From the NCBI GenBank assembly GCA_023440825.1, contig JAEXRL010000018.1, positions 62,001 through 126,000 on the forward strand: 64,000 bases of DNA, in the 5' to 3' direction. The stretch comes from Pseudomonadota bacterium (GTDB lineage: Bacteria; Pseudomonadota; Gammaproteobacteria; Burkholderiales; Burkholderiaceae_B). Positions 8,490-17,315 of this stretch are shown in pieces. Position 1 is the first letter of the stretch. The number at the start of each line of letters is the position of its first letter. Made by a program: the position numbers and the translations under genes. The notes below the pieces were generated by a model. It saw only the letters and a list, made by a program, of their open reading frames with translations. It was not told where the DNA came from and did no database searches.

Positions 8490-9098
8490 ATGATGGTGCT
8501 CTACTCTGGAACAACCTGCCCGTTTTCACAGCGCTGCCGTTTCGTGCTGTTTGAAAAAGGCATGGACTTCGAGATCCGCGACATCGACTTGTACAACAAG
8601 CCTGAAGACATCGCCGTCATGAACCCTTATGGCCAAGTTCCCATTCTAGTGGAACGTGACCTGGTTCTTTACGAGTCCAACATCATCAACGAGTACATCG
8701 ACGAGCGTTTCCCTCATCCGCAACTCATGCCTGCGGACCCAACAATGCGCGCCCGTACCCGTCTGTTTCTGTACAACTTCGAAAAAGAGCTGTTTGCTCA
8801 TGTGAACACGCTGGAAGATCGTCGAAACACCGATACCAAATCTCAAGATGCGGCACGAGCCAGCATTCGTAACCACTTGTCCATGCTGGCTCCGATTTTG
8901 CTAAAAAATCGCTACATGCTGGGCGAGGAGTTCACCATGCTGGACGTGGCCATTGCTCCTTTGCTTTGGCGTTTAGACCACTACGGTATTGAACTGCCGA
9001 AAAGTGCTGCGCCTGTGCAAAAATATGCAGAACGAGTCTTTTCACGTCCTGCTTATATTGAAGCATTGACCCCATCTGAAAAAGTGATGCGTCGCTAA
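8490..9098 (+). CDS. sspA: Stringent starvation protein A
   Basis: A 202-residue GST-fold protein that in E. coli binds RNA polymerase and alters transcription under starvation and acid stress. The thioredoxin-like N-terminus (MMVLYSGTTCPFSQRCRFVL, residues 1-20), the NPYGQVPILVERDLVLYES stretch and the all-helical C-terminal domain identify it. Two adjacent ATGs occur at 8490 and 8493; an in-frame start 42 bases earlier lacks family support. sspB follows after 7 bases. The pair downstream of petABC is conserved in betaproteobacteria. Confidence 0.96.
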   Translation: MMVLYSGTTCPFSQRCRFVLFEKGMDFEIRDIDLYNKPEDIAVMNPYGQVPILVERDLVLYESNIINEYIDERFPHPQLMPADPTMRARTRLFLYNFEKELFAHVNTLEDRRNTDTKSQDAARASIRNHLSMLAPILLKNRYMLGEEFTMLDVAIAPLLWRLDHYGIELPKSAAPVQKYAERVFSRPAYIEALTPSEKVMRR

Positions 9099-9105
9099 AT
9101 CGACT

Positions 9106-9528
9106 ATGCAAGAGAGCTCTACTAAACCCTATTTATTACGTGCCCTGCACGAGTGGTGTACCGATAACGGCTACACACCTCATATTGTGGTTACCGTGGA
9201 TGAAAACACCGTGGTACCTCGTGCACACATACAAGATGGCCAAATTACCCTGAACGTGGGGCATCTGGCCACTAATGGGCTGCAGCTGGGGAATGACTAT
9301 ATCGAGTTTCAGGCACGCTTTGGTGGTGTGACCGAAGATATATTCGTACCTGTGGCGGCGGTATCCGCGATTTATGCGCGTGAAACCGGTGCTGGCATGG
9401 GGTTTGAAGTGGTGGAGTCTGCTCCGTACTCTGAATCAGAGTCCACAGCAGAAAAAGACGATAGCCCTAGCCCGGAGAATAAAAAAACCGATGGCGGCAA
9501 ACCGTCTCATTTAAGCATAGTGAAATAG
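9106..9528 (+). CDS. sspB: ClpXP adaptor, stringent starvation protein B
   Basis: A 140-residue SspB adaptor that delivers ssrA-tagged proteins to ClpXP. The folded domain covers about residues 5-105 (PYLLRALHEWCTDNGYTPHI, GQITLNVGHLATNGLQLGND, FQARFGGVTEDIFVPVAAV). The polar tail (residues 108-140) is the usual flexible linker toward the ClpX-binding tip. It starts 7 bases after sspA and ends just before a strong terminator. Confidence 0.95.
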   Translation: MQESSTKPYLLRALHEWCTDNGYTPHIVVTVDENTVVPRAHIQDGQITLNVGHLATNGLQLGNDYIEFQARFGGVTEDIFVPVAAVSAIYARETGAGMGFEVVESAPYSESESTAEKDDSPSPENKKTDGGKPSHLSIVK

Positions 9529-9548
9529 CTCGTATACACTAGCGTTAA

Positions 9549-9586
9549 AAAAAGGCCGATGTCTGAGTGCAGACGTCGGCCTTTTT
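9549..9586. terminator. Bidirectional rho-independent terminator
   Basis: AAAAAGGCCGATGTCTG (9549-9565) and CAGACGTCGGCCTTTTT (9570-9586) pair almost perfectly around a 4-base loop, with T-runs on either strand. It ends sspB (plus) and cysW (minus), which converge here. Confidence 0.93.
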
Positions 9587-9597
9587 GCTGTATGTGT

Positions 9598-10419
9598 CTA
9601 CACGGCTTTCTGTGCTGACAAGCGCCATTCCAGTAAGCTTTTCAGTACGACACTGGCAATGGCAATCAGTGCGAGTAAAGCGGCGGCTGTAAAGGCAGCG
9701 GCAGCCTTGTTGTCGTTATTGAGTTGATCCACCAGCAAGGAGAGCGTCAAGGTTTGATTCATAATAGTGCCTGACACAATCGACACCGCGCCGAACTCAC
9801 CAATGGCTCGTGCATTGGTTAATACCACCCCATACAGCAGCCCCCATTTGATATTAGGCAGACTCACGTGCCAAAAAATTTGCCAGCCATTGGCTCCTAA
9901 ACTTAAGGCAGCGCTTTCCGCGTCCGAGCCCTGAGCCTGCATCAGTGGTATTAAAATGCGTGCGACATAAGGCGTGGTGACAAATATAGTAACCAGCAAT
10001 ATACCTGGCCAGGCAAACATGAGCTGTATATCGTGTTGAGAAAACCAGCGTCCTACGAATCCTTCAACACCATACACAACCAAATAGCACAAACCTGCGA
10101 CAACAGGCGATACCGCGTAAGGAATGTCGATAAGCAGGCTAAGTGCTCGTTTGCCCACAAAGTCGTAATGCGTCATGCACCAGGCCAATGCAATCCCTAA
10201 CAGCATATTCAGGGGAACAGTAATAACGGCCACAAATAAGGTTAGGCCGATTGCGTGCTGCATGAAGTTTTCTTGCAGGTTAAGCCACACTGTGGGCAGA
10301 CCCTCGCTTAAGGCCTTGGTAAAGATCAAAGCCAGCGGCACGATAAGTAATAAGGTAACCAGTAAGAGTCCGCTACCCAGCAAAACACGTGCACCGAATG
10401 TAGTGGGGGGCTTTCTCAT
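9598..10419 (-). CDS. cysW: Sulfate ABC transporter permease CysW
   Basis: A 273-residue membrane permease of the sulfate/thiosulfate importer. It has about six hydrophobic helices and the cytoplasmic coupling loop SAALSLGANGWQIFWHVSLP (EAA-type) that docks the ATPase. I chose ATG 10419 (MRKPPTTFG), which overlaps the cysT stop in an ATGA, over a start 42 bases upstream. The gene ends at a strong terminator and no cysA ATPase gene follows, so the ATPase must be supplied from elsewhere. Confidence 0.93.
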   Translation of the reverse strand: MRKPPTTFGARVLLGSGLLLVTLLLIVPLALIFTKALSEGLPTVWLNLQENFMQHAIGLTLFVAVITVPLNMLLGIALAWCMTHYDFVGKRALSLLIDIPYAVSPVVAGLCYLVVYGVEGFVGRWFSQHDIQLMFAWPGILLVTIFVTTPYVARILIPLMQAQGSDAESAALSLGANGWQIFWHVSLPNIKWGLLYGVVLTNARAIGEFGAVSIVSGTIMNQTLTLSLLVDQLNNDNKAAAAFTAAALLALIAIASVVLKSLLEWRLSAQKAV

Positions 10420-11309
10420 CGAGCTTTCCTTTGCCAGCCCAATAGGCGAGTTTGTGCCCACTGTAAGGCGAATAATAATATCAGTGAGGCCAGTAAGACG
10501 ACTGAGGCGATAGCGGCGGCGGCAGGGTATTCAAACTCTTGTAAGCGTACAAAGATCATCAACGAAGCCACTTCTGTTTTGTAAGGCGTGTTACCCGCGA
10601 TCATGATGACTGCACCAAATTCGCCCAAGCTACGAATAAAGGCCTGAGATGAACCGGTAACGACCGCTGGCACCAGGGGTGGAAAAATTACCTTCCAAAA
10701 GGTTTGCCAGGGGGTAGCTCCCAGTGTTTGGGCTACTTCTTCGTATTCACTGCCTAGCTCTTCCATAACGGGCTGTACGATACGTACCACAAATGGCAGG
10801 CTGGTAAAGATCATGGCCACCACGATACCGGTAAACTGATAGGCCACGGTAATACCTAAGGGGGCAAGCCATTGCCCAAACCAGCCACCTGGCACAAACA
10901 AGGTGGCCAAGGTTAGACCGGCTACCGAGGTAGGCAGGGCAAAAGGCAAGTCCACCAAAGCGTCCACGAGCCTGCGTCCCGCAAACTCGTAGCGACTGAT
11001 AATCCAGGCAATAATAAATCCTACAACGGTAGCAATCAGGGTGGAGTACAGCGCTGCACGCAGCGTCACACTGTATGCACTGACGACACGCCTATCGCTA
11101 ATGGCGTGCCAGTACTGCGCTAAGCTCATATCACTGACATACATAATGAGCGCCGATAAAGGCAACAGTACGATCAGCGATAAGAACAGGACACTAAAGC
11201 CGAAACTAAGGAAAAAGCCCGGCAATACCGGGCGTTGGCGAAAGAACCCAACTTTTTGCAAAAAACCTGTAAAGGATGTGCGGTTGAGTACAGGGATGGC
11301 AAGACTCAT
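10416..11309 (-). CDS. cysT: Sulfate ABC transporter permease CysT (CysU)
   Basis: A 297-residue inner-membrane permease, partner of CysW in the sulfate/thiosulfate importer. The coupling loop EEVAQTLGATPWQTFWKVIF and the preceding helices (VAMIFTSLPFVVRIVQPVME) are typical. It starts 5 bases after the sbp stop and shares an ATGA overlap with cysW, so the three genes form one transcript. Confidence 0.94.
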   Translation of the reverse strand: MSLAIPVLNRTSFTGFLQKVGFFRQRPVLPGFFLSFGFSVLFLSLIVLLPLSALIMYVSDMSLAQYWHAISDRRVVSAYSVTLRAALYSTLIATVVGFIIAWIISRYEFAGRRLVDALVDLPFALPTSVAGLTLATLFVPGGWFGQWLAPLGITVAYQFTGIVVAMIFTSLPFVVRIVQPVMEELGSEYEEVAQTLGATPWQTFWKVIFPPLVPAVVTGSSQAFIRSLGEFGAVIMIAGNTPYKTEVASLMIFVRLQEFEYPAAAAIASVVLLASLILLFALQWAQTRLLGWQRKAR

Positions 11310-11314
11310 GAATG

Positions 11315-12313
11315 TTAACGGGCGAGCAGTTGATCCAGTTCACCGCCAGAAGCGAAGTGACGAGTCTGTATGTCTTTCCAGCTGCCCAGTACATCAGTAG
11401 GGTTAATCAGCTTTACCTGAGCAAACTTAGACGCGAACTCTTGCGCTACCGTTGGGTCGGTCACACGGTAATTAAAGCCGGCCAGTATACGCTGTATCTC
11501 TGGGGTATATTGAAACTTCAAGTATTCGTTCGCCGCGTCTCGTGTCCCCTTCTGGTCTACTACGCGATCCACCACAGCCACGGGAAACTCAGCCAGTACA
11601 CTGACTGGAGGCACTACAATTTCCAGCTCGCTGCCTTTAAATTCATCACTGCCGGCAATGTTAATCACCTCAGACTCAAAAGTGAGCAAGACGTCGCCTT
11701 GACCATTTTGTGCAAAGGCTACGGTTGCGCCACGTCCGCCGGTGGGGAAATTCTCTACGTTCTGCAGTACTTTTCTGACAAAATCCTTAGTGGCTGCTTC
11801 GTCGCCACCGAACTTTTCGTTCGCATACAGCCATGACGCTAAGTAGGTATAGCGTGCGTTACCTGATGTTTTTGGATTAGGAAAGACCAGTCCCACATCG
11901 TCACGGATTAAGTCGTCCCAGCTTTTAATATTTTTGGGGTTGCCTTTGCGCACGAGAAACGCAATGGTGCTGTAATAAGGCGAGCTGTTATTAGGTAGTT
12001 TGCTAGCCCAGTCCTTGGCTACAAAGCCGCGGTCAGCCAGAAACTCAATGTCGGTAACCTGATTGAACGTGACGGTGTCTACTTTTTTTCCTTGGGCAAT
12101 ATCCTGAGCCTGACGGGATGTGCCAGCAAAAGACTGATCGATTTGTATGTCTTCGCCCTTGGTCTGCTTCCAGTGCTCGACAAATTTGGGATTGATGGCG
12201 GCAAAGGTTTCGCGCGCCACATCAAAAGAAGCATTTAACAAAGTGGTTTGAGCGGAGGCGGTAAACGAGCCTAAGGCTAGGCCTGCTGCCAGCGCGAATT
12301 GTTTGATTTTCAT
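11315..12313 (-). CDS. sbp: Periplasmic sulfate-binding protein
   Basis: A 332-residue binding protein that captures sulfate in the periplasm and hands it to CysTW. It has a signal peptide (MKIKQFALAAGLALGSFTAS, cut after ASA) and family motifs TLLNASFDVARETFAAINP, DQSFAGTSRQAQDIAQGKK and VFPNPKTSGNARYTYLASW. ATG 12313 is chosen because AGGTG lies upstream and the signal peptide begins there; starts up to 105 bases upstream add non-signal sequence. It is the first gene of sbp-cysT-cysW. CysB control would be expected (family knowledge), but I did not identify a site. Confidence 0.94.
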   Translation of the reverse strand: MKIKQFALAAGLALGSFTASAQTTLLNASFDVARETFAAINPKFVEHWKQTKGEDIQIDQSFAGTSRQAQDIAQGKKVDTVTFNQVTDIEFLADRGFVAKDWASKLPNNSSPYYSTIAFLVRKGNPKNIKSWDDLIRDDVGLVFPNPKTSGNARYTYLASWLYANEKFGGDEAATKDFVRKVLQNVENFPTGGRGATVAFAQNGQGDVLLTFESEVINIAGSDEFKGSELEIVVPPVSVLAEFPVAVVDRVVDQKGTRDAANEYLKFQYTPEIQRILAGFNYRVTDPTVAQEFASKFAQVKLINPTDVLGSWKDIQTRHFASGGELDQLLAR

Positions 12314-12556
12314 GAATACACCTGTGTTGCCATCTAAGGGGATAAACCCTTGGTTTGTTTGAATAATGGTATTCATTATGAGTAAACGAAATATCAAACA
12401 GAACAACCTAATACTCATTCTTATATATCTAAAAGGAATATAGATGCTCGGGCTTTAATTATTAATAATTGAAATGAATAGGGATGAAACCATTTGATTG
12501 TTGAAGTAAATTAGTTAAACTCAACTGCTTACTGCGCAACCGTAAAAGGAACAGCA

Positions 12557-14560
12557 ATGCAAACCAAGACAGGCAGTAGTCTGCATCCGCCGGTGTTTTT
12601 CAGCGCTGCAGCACTCATACTGTTGATCGTCATTCTGGCAGGCGTAGCGCCAGACTTCACTCAATCTCTCTTCTCCACTACGCAGGGCTGGATTCTGGGC
12701 AATGTAAGCTGGTTTTACATTGTGACTGTTGCCCTGATTCTGTTATCTGTCATTTTCCTGGCCATCAGTAGTTATGGCGACATTAAATTAGGCCCTGATC
12801 ACTCCCAACCTGAATACCGCGATGTCACCTGGTTCGCCATGCTGTTTTCGACTGGTATGGGAATTGGCTTGATGTTTTTTGGTGTGGCTGAGCCAGTCAT
12901 GCACTTTTTGGACCCACCCGTGGGGGCTGGAGGCACGATCTTAGCGGCTCATGAAGCCATGAAGATCACCTTCTTTCACTGGGGCTTACATGCTTGGTCC
13001 ATATACGCCATCGTGGCGCTGGTGCTCGCCTTCTTTAGCTACCGCCATGGTCTGCCGCTAAAGCTGCGCTCCGCTTTGTATCCTTTGATCGGCGACCGTA
13101 TTTATGGCCCAATTGGCCATACAGTGGATACGTTTGCGATTCTGGGTACGGTCTTTGGGGTGGCTACCTCGCTGGGCTTCGGGGTAGAGCAAATCAATAG
13201 CGGCTTGAACTATCTGTTTGGCATCACAGAAAGCACACAGACCCAGGTCATCTTGATAGTGATTGCCTGCGGACTGGCCACTATTTCCGTAGCCAGTGGC
13301 TTGGATCGTGGCATCAAGATCTTGTCAGAAATCAATTTGCTATTGGCCGTCTTGTTATTGATTTTTGTCCTGGCATTGGGGCCTACAGTCTTTTTGCTGC
13401 AAACATTTGTGCAAAATACCGGGGCGTACTTGTCCGATATTGTGTACAAAACCTTTAATCTGTATGCCTACGAACCCAACGAGTGGATCGGGGGGTGGAC
13501 CTTGTTTTACTGGGGCTGGTGGATAGCCTGGTCGCCATTCGTCGGTCTGTTTATTGCGCGTATCTCGCGCGGTCGCACCATACGTGAATTTGTGCGTGGC
13601 GTATTACTAGTGCCTGCAGGTTTCACGCTGTTCTGGATGACCGTGTTTGGAGACACTGCAATCCACTATATTCTTGTAGACGGTATGCGTGAGTTCGGAA
13701 CCGTGGTGCAAGCCAATACGTCACAAGCCTTGTTTGTGTTCCTTGAAGAGCTTCCTCTGGCAAGCATTACGTCATTCATTGCCATTTGCATGGTGGTCGT
13801 TTTTTTCGTGACCTCGGCGGACTCGGGGGCTTTAGTGATAGACATACTGGCCTCCAAAGAAGATCAGCCCTCACCTGTGTGGCAGCGCGTATTTTGGTCT
13901 AGCTTAACGGGCATCGTTGCCATCGCCTTGTTGCTCACTGATGGGCTCACTGCCTTGCAGACCGCTACCATCGCCAGTGCATTGCCGTTTTCTATTATTT
14001 TATTGATCTCTATCTGGGGTTTGTTCCGCGCCTTAAAGCTGGATGTCACCAAGCGTGCTATTCGCTACCAAACAGTGGCTCGGAGTCAGCCTTTGGTGGC
14101 AGGTCAAACTTGGCAAAAGCGATTGCGCAACTTGGTGGTCATGCCCAATCAGCGACAGGTCAATAATTTTATCGACCAAACGGTTGAGCCTGCCATGGGC
14201 TCGGTGGCCGCTGAGCTGAAAAAAGCCGGCTTTGACGTCACGATAGAAAAGAGTCAGGATGAGGAAGAAATACCTCAATTGACCTTGCATGTGGAACATC
14301 ATGGTGAGTATCAGGACTTTCACTACACCGTTAAACCCATTAGTCATATTCGTCCGTCCCTGCACCCTACCGATGCAAATAAAGACGAAACTCGCTATTA
14401 CTTTAGGGCCGAAGTGTTCCTGAGTGAAGGTGGGCAAGACTACGATATTATGGGCTGGAGTCAGGACGAAGTTATTGGCGATATTCTTGATCAGTACGAA
14501 CGTCATCGTCATTTCTTGCATATGGTGCACGACGTAGATACCGCCAGCAACGGCAATTAA
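12557..14560 (+). CDS. betT: BCCT-family transporter (BetT-like choline/betaine uptake)
   Basis: A 667-residue betaine/choline/carnitine transporter with 12 predicted membrane helices. The BCCT signature is seen in FYWGWWIAWSPFVGLFIARI (about residues 318-337) with RISRGRTIREF after it. Further hallmarks are MLFSTGMGIGLMFFGVAEP and FVTSADSGALVIDILAS. The roughly 160-residue hydrophilic C-terminal tail is the BetT-type osmosensing extension. AAAGGA precedes the ATG. It is divergent from sbp and ends in a strong terminator. Choline is the likely substrate, but BCCT members also carry betaine or ectoine. Confidence 0.9.
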   Translation: MQTKTGSSLHPPVFFSAAALILLIVILAGVAPDFTQSLFSTTQGWILGNVSWFYIVTVALILLSVIFLAISSYGDIKLGPDHSQPEYRDVTWFAMLFSTGMGIGLMFFGVAEPVMHFLDPPVGAGGTILAAHEAMKITFFHWGLHAWSIYAIVALVLAFFSYRHGLPLKLRSALYPLIGDRIYGPIGHTVDTFAILGTVFGVATSLGFGVEQINSGLNYLFGITESTQTQVILIVIACGLATISVASGLDRGIKILSEINLLLAVLLLIFVLALGPTVFLLQTFVQNTGAYLSDIVYKTFNLYAYEPNEWIGGWTLFYWGWWIAWSPFVGLFIARISRGRTIREFVRGVLLVPAGFTLFWMTVFGDTAIHYILVDGMREFGTVVQANTSQALFVFLEELPLASITSFIAICMVVVFFVTSADSGALVIDILASKEDQPSPVWQRVFWSSLTGIVAIALLLTDGLTALQTATIASALPFSIILLISIWGLFRALKLDVTKRAIRYQTVARSQPLVAGQTWQKRLRNLVVMPNQRQVNNFIDQTVEPAMGSVAAELKKAGFDVTIEKSQDEEEIPQLTLHVEHHGEYQDFHYTVKPISHIRPSLHPTDANKDETRYYFRAEVFLSEGGQDYDIMGWSQDEVIGDILDQYERHRHFLHMVHDVDTASNGN

Positions 14561-14585
14561 CAGCAGTAGCCCTAGAAACGAATGA

Positions 14586-14628
14586 CCCCCACGTGCTTGG
14601 AGTGTTTTCCAAGTGCGTGGGGGTTTTT
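14586..14628 (+). terminator. Rho-independent terminator after betT
   Basis: A fully paired 15-base stem (14586-14600 with 14609-14623, two G-U pairs) and 8-base loop is followed by TTTTT. It ends betT and lies between the convergent betT and sulfatase genes. Confidence 0.93.
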
Positions 14629-14642
14629 CTATTTAGGCTAGC

Positions 14643-16226
14643 TTAGGCTAACGCGCTAGGGTAAGGAGAAGTGTCCACATGATGCAGCATTAAATAGGCG
14701 AGTTGTTGCATAAGCGTGGCTTGCAACGCGCTCGTGTGTGCTTGGCCCCATAAGTTCAGCAGTTCATGAGGATCAGCATGTAGGTCATAGAGCTCGCCCC
14801 ATTCTGCGCCATCATAGATGGTTAAGCGATACTGCTCTGTAAGCAAGGTGCGACAACGAATGCGCGTATCAAAGCCCAAGATCACACGCTGTCCTTCCTC
14901 TTCAATCATGAGGGCTTCACGCAACTGCTGTGCGGCACCAGTGATCAGGGGTAAAAGACTGTGGCCCTGAATACCATTGAACGCTTGCAGGCCCGCCCGT
15001 GCTAATAAGGTGGGTGCAATATCAATGGTGCTGCTTAGGCTGCTGATGTGTTTGGAAGCCGATGACTCGTGTGGATCAAACCAAATAAAGGGAACACGCG
15101 TCACGCTACGATAATGAATCGGCCCTTTCAATAACAACTGATGATCGCCTAAGTAATCGCCATGATCACTGGTGAAAATCACTACCGTATTTTTGTCTAA
15201 ACCTAGCCGCTCTAGTTCAGCTAAGACGCGACCTATTTGATTATCGATATTAGAGATCGAGCCATAATTTAAAGCCAGTGCTTCTTTTGCTTCGCGCTCA
15301 GAACACGCAAAAATAGCGGGTGTGTGTTTGACGGCGCGTCCAGAGTCTCGTTGTGTGCGTAACCATTGCACATGAGGAGGGGGAGTCTGCTCAGAGTAAA
15401 AAGAAGGCGGAAGTTCCATGTCCTCGGGATCGTACATGTCCCAGTATTTGCCTGGTGGCGTAAATGGGTGGTGTGGATCCGGAAAAGAACATTGTATAAA
15501 AAATGGTGCCTGCTCCTGGGCAAACTCATTCAAGTAAGCCATAGTTTGATCGGCAATATAGGCACTGGGATACAGCTCTTCTGGAATTCGAGTGCGCCAG
15601 GCTTGGCGGATAGCGGTCAGCTCATAATCAGGAGCTGGAGTAGCAGGTTCTGGGCCAATTAAGGCTTCTAACTCAGGATGGTGCTCGCGTAACCAGTAAC
15701 GATAATGGCCATGTACGTCGTCGCTATGGTCGTCCACCAGCTTGGCTTGCTCAAAACCGTAGTAAGGGTAGTCCAAATCATAATCGTCTTGATTGAGCCA
15801 AAGATGACGCTTTTCTTGCTCGTAGTTCCCAGACTCGGGCACTCGCGCTTCTTGCTCAAGACGGGATGCAGGGTCCACGGGCCAGCTCGGTGCGATGTTG
15901 GTCATGTTTTGCAAATGGGCTTTACCAACTAGTGCTGTCCGGTAGCCCCCAGTGCGCAGCGTGTCTACAAAAGTCGCTGAGCGTAATGACAGTGGAATAC
16001 CATTATGGCGTGACCCATGTGTAGAGGGGTAACGACCCGTCATTAAACTTGCCCGGTTAGGCATACAAATCGGTGTTGCCACGTGCATATTGTCAAAACG
16101 CGTACCCTTTTGTGCTAAAGCATCAAGGTGAGGGGTTTGAACCACTGAGTTGCCATAGCAACCCAAGTGATCAGCGCGTTGTTGATCAGTAATAATCAAT
16201 AAGAAATTCAAAGGCTGAACAGACAT
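14643..16226 (-). CDS. Type I (formylglycine-dependent) sulfatase
   Basis: A 527-residue sulfatase of the alkaline-phosphatase fold, hydrolysing an organic sulfate ester or a related phosphonate ester. C54-M-P-N-R58 is the C-x-P-x-R site whose Cys is converted to formylglycine. Metal ligands are likely in ITDQQRAD (residues 12-19) and FTSDHGDYLGDH. There is no signal peptide, so it should act in the cytoplasm. It follows a Bug receptor gene by 4 bases, suggesting import and desulfation of a sulfated acid. The lack of the choline-sulfatase C-terminal pattern argues against BetC. Confidence 0.9.
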   Translation of the reverse strand: MSVQPLNFLLIITDQQRADHLGCYGNSVVQTPHLDALAQKGTRFDNMHVATPICMPNRASLMTGRYPSTHGSRHNGIPLSLRSATFVDTLRTGGYRTALVGKAHLQNMTNIAPSWPVDPASRLEQEARVPESGNYEQEKRHLWLNQDDYDLDYPYYGFEQAKLVDDHSDDVHGHYRYWLREHHPELEALIGPEPATPAPDYELTAIRQAWRTRIPEELYPSAYIADQTMAYLNEFAQEQAPFFIQCSFPDPHHPFTPPGKYWDMYDPEDMELPPSFYSEQTPPPHVQWLRTQRDSGRAVKHTPAIFACSEREAKEALALNYGSISNIDNQIGRVLAELERLGLDKNTVVIFTSDHGDYLGDHQLLLKGPIHYRSVTRVPFIWFDPHESSASKHISSLSSTIDIAPTLLARAGLQAFNGIQGHSLLPLITGAAQQLREALMIEEEGQRVILGFDTRIRCRTLLTEQYRLTIYDGAEWGELYDLHADPHELLNLWGQAHTSALQATLMQQLAYLMLHHVDTSPYPSALA

Positions 16227-16230
16227 ACTA

Positions 16231-17202
16231 TTACATCTCTACATCAGCAGATTCGACAGCTTTGCGCCAAAACTCCATATCTGCAGTGATGGTTTGTTTA
16301 AAGTCAGTAGGAGATTGGTATTGCACTTGTAAGCCATGCTCTTCCAAGGCACGCTCCAAGGGAACGGATTGCAGCGCTTCGTTCAGCGTGTGCGTTAGGG
16401 TATCAACCACGGCTGTGGGAGTGTTTGCTGGTGCAAGCAAGCCTAACCACGAACTGACCGCGGTTTCTGGCGCTATATCAGTGAAATATTGTGCCGTACC
16501 GGATACGGAATTAAATTTTCGGTTATTGGCAACGCCCAATAGCTTCACCTGGCCTGACTCAATATAAGCACGAGCCGGTGCAATGCCACCCATCATCAAT
16601 GGAACAGTGCCGGCAATAAGGTCTATCATGGCTGGCCCTGCACCGCGGTAGGGTACATGCATTACCTCAAGGCCTTGAGTGCTGTTCAACATTGACATGG
16701 CTAAATGATGAGCCGTGCCCATACCAGGAGAGGCATAGCTGTATTGATTCGGGTTTTGAGCCAGAGCTGCTATGGTTTGCTCTAAATTGTCGGCTGGAAA
16801 ATCAGCCCCGCCTAATAACACCACAATGGTTTCCACCATCATGCCTATAGGCTCAAACCCAGCAATGGGGTCATAAGACAAGTTAGGATAAATATAGGAA
16901 TTAATACCGTGGGTATTAGAGGTACCTAACAACAAGGTGTAGCCATCGGCTTTTGCTCTAGACACATAGCTGGCCGCCACGCTACCCCCAGCGCCTGGTT
17001 TGTTTTCTACGATGAATGTGTAATTGGACACCTTACCCATTTGTTCAGCGATCAAGCGCGTCGCTATATCTGATGCTCCGCCTGCTGCGTAGGGCACGAC
17101 GATGGTAATAGGCCGAGTAGGAAAATCTGTCTGAGCCCAAGCAGGCACAGCACAGGTGATGCCCAATGTGCAGTAGCTAATAAGTTTACGTAGATGTCGC
17201 AT
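16231..17202 (-). CDS. Bug/TctC-type periplasmic solute receptor
   Basis: A 323-residue extracytoplasmic receptor of the tripartite tricarboxylate transporter (Bug) family. It has a Sec signal peptide (cut near AWA), then FPTRPITIVVPYAAGGASDI and VENKPGAGGSVAASYVSRAK, the two ligand-loop motifs of the family. It is co-transcribed with the sulfatase 4 bases downstream and is divergent from a LysR gene, so its ligand may be the sulfatase substrate or product (inference). No TctA/TctB genes are near. Confidence 0.94.
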   Translation of the reverse strand: MRHLRKLISYCTLGITCAVPAWAQTDFPTRPITIVVPYAAGGASDIATRLIAEQMGKVSNYTFIVENKPGAGGSVAASYVSRAKADGYTLLLGTSNTHGINSYIYPNLSYDPIAGFEPIGMMVETIVVLLGGADFPADNLEQTIAALAQNPNQYSYASPGMGTAHHLAMSMLNSTQGLEVMHVPYRGAGPAMIDLIAGTVPLMMGGIAPARAYIESGQVKLLGVANNRKFNSVSGTAQYFTDIAPETAVSSWLGLLAPANTPTAVVDTLTHTLNEALQSVPLERALEEHGLQVQYQSPTDFKQTITADMEFWRKAVESADVEM

Positions 17203-17244
17203 GGTGTCCCCAGTGTAGTGATTGCTTTGTGAATGCTGATAGTG

Positions 17245-17268
17245 TTACGTTTCTGCCTTAGAATGTAA
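17245..17268. promoter_or_regulatory. Candidate LysR operator in the divergent sulfatase/LysR promoter
   Basis: Nested inverted repeats TTAC/GTAA and TTCT/AGAA surround GCCTT in the 113-base divergent gap between the Bug receptor and LysR genes. Position and dyad symmetry suit a LysR box. The arms are short. Confidence 0.3.
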
Positions 17269-17315
17269 AATGAATAAATCTAGAGAATACATAACCATTT
17301 GTATATGAACTAGCT

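Noticed and set aside
11312..11836. 174-codon plus-strand ORF opposite sbp
   Set aside because: Lies wholly inside the sulfate-binding protein gene on the other strand; no motif or ribosome site.
14033..14530. 165-codon minus-strand ORF opposite the BetT tail
   Set aside because: Antisense shadow of a conserved gene; no supporting features.
14643..16226. Calling the sulfatase a choline sulfatase (BetC) because BetT is next door
   Set aside because: BetT is convergent, not co-transcribed, the C-terminal choline-sulfatase pattern is missing, and the operon partner is a Bug receptor.
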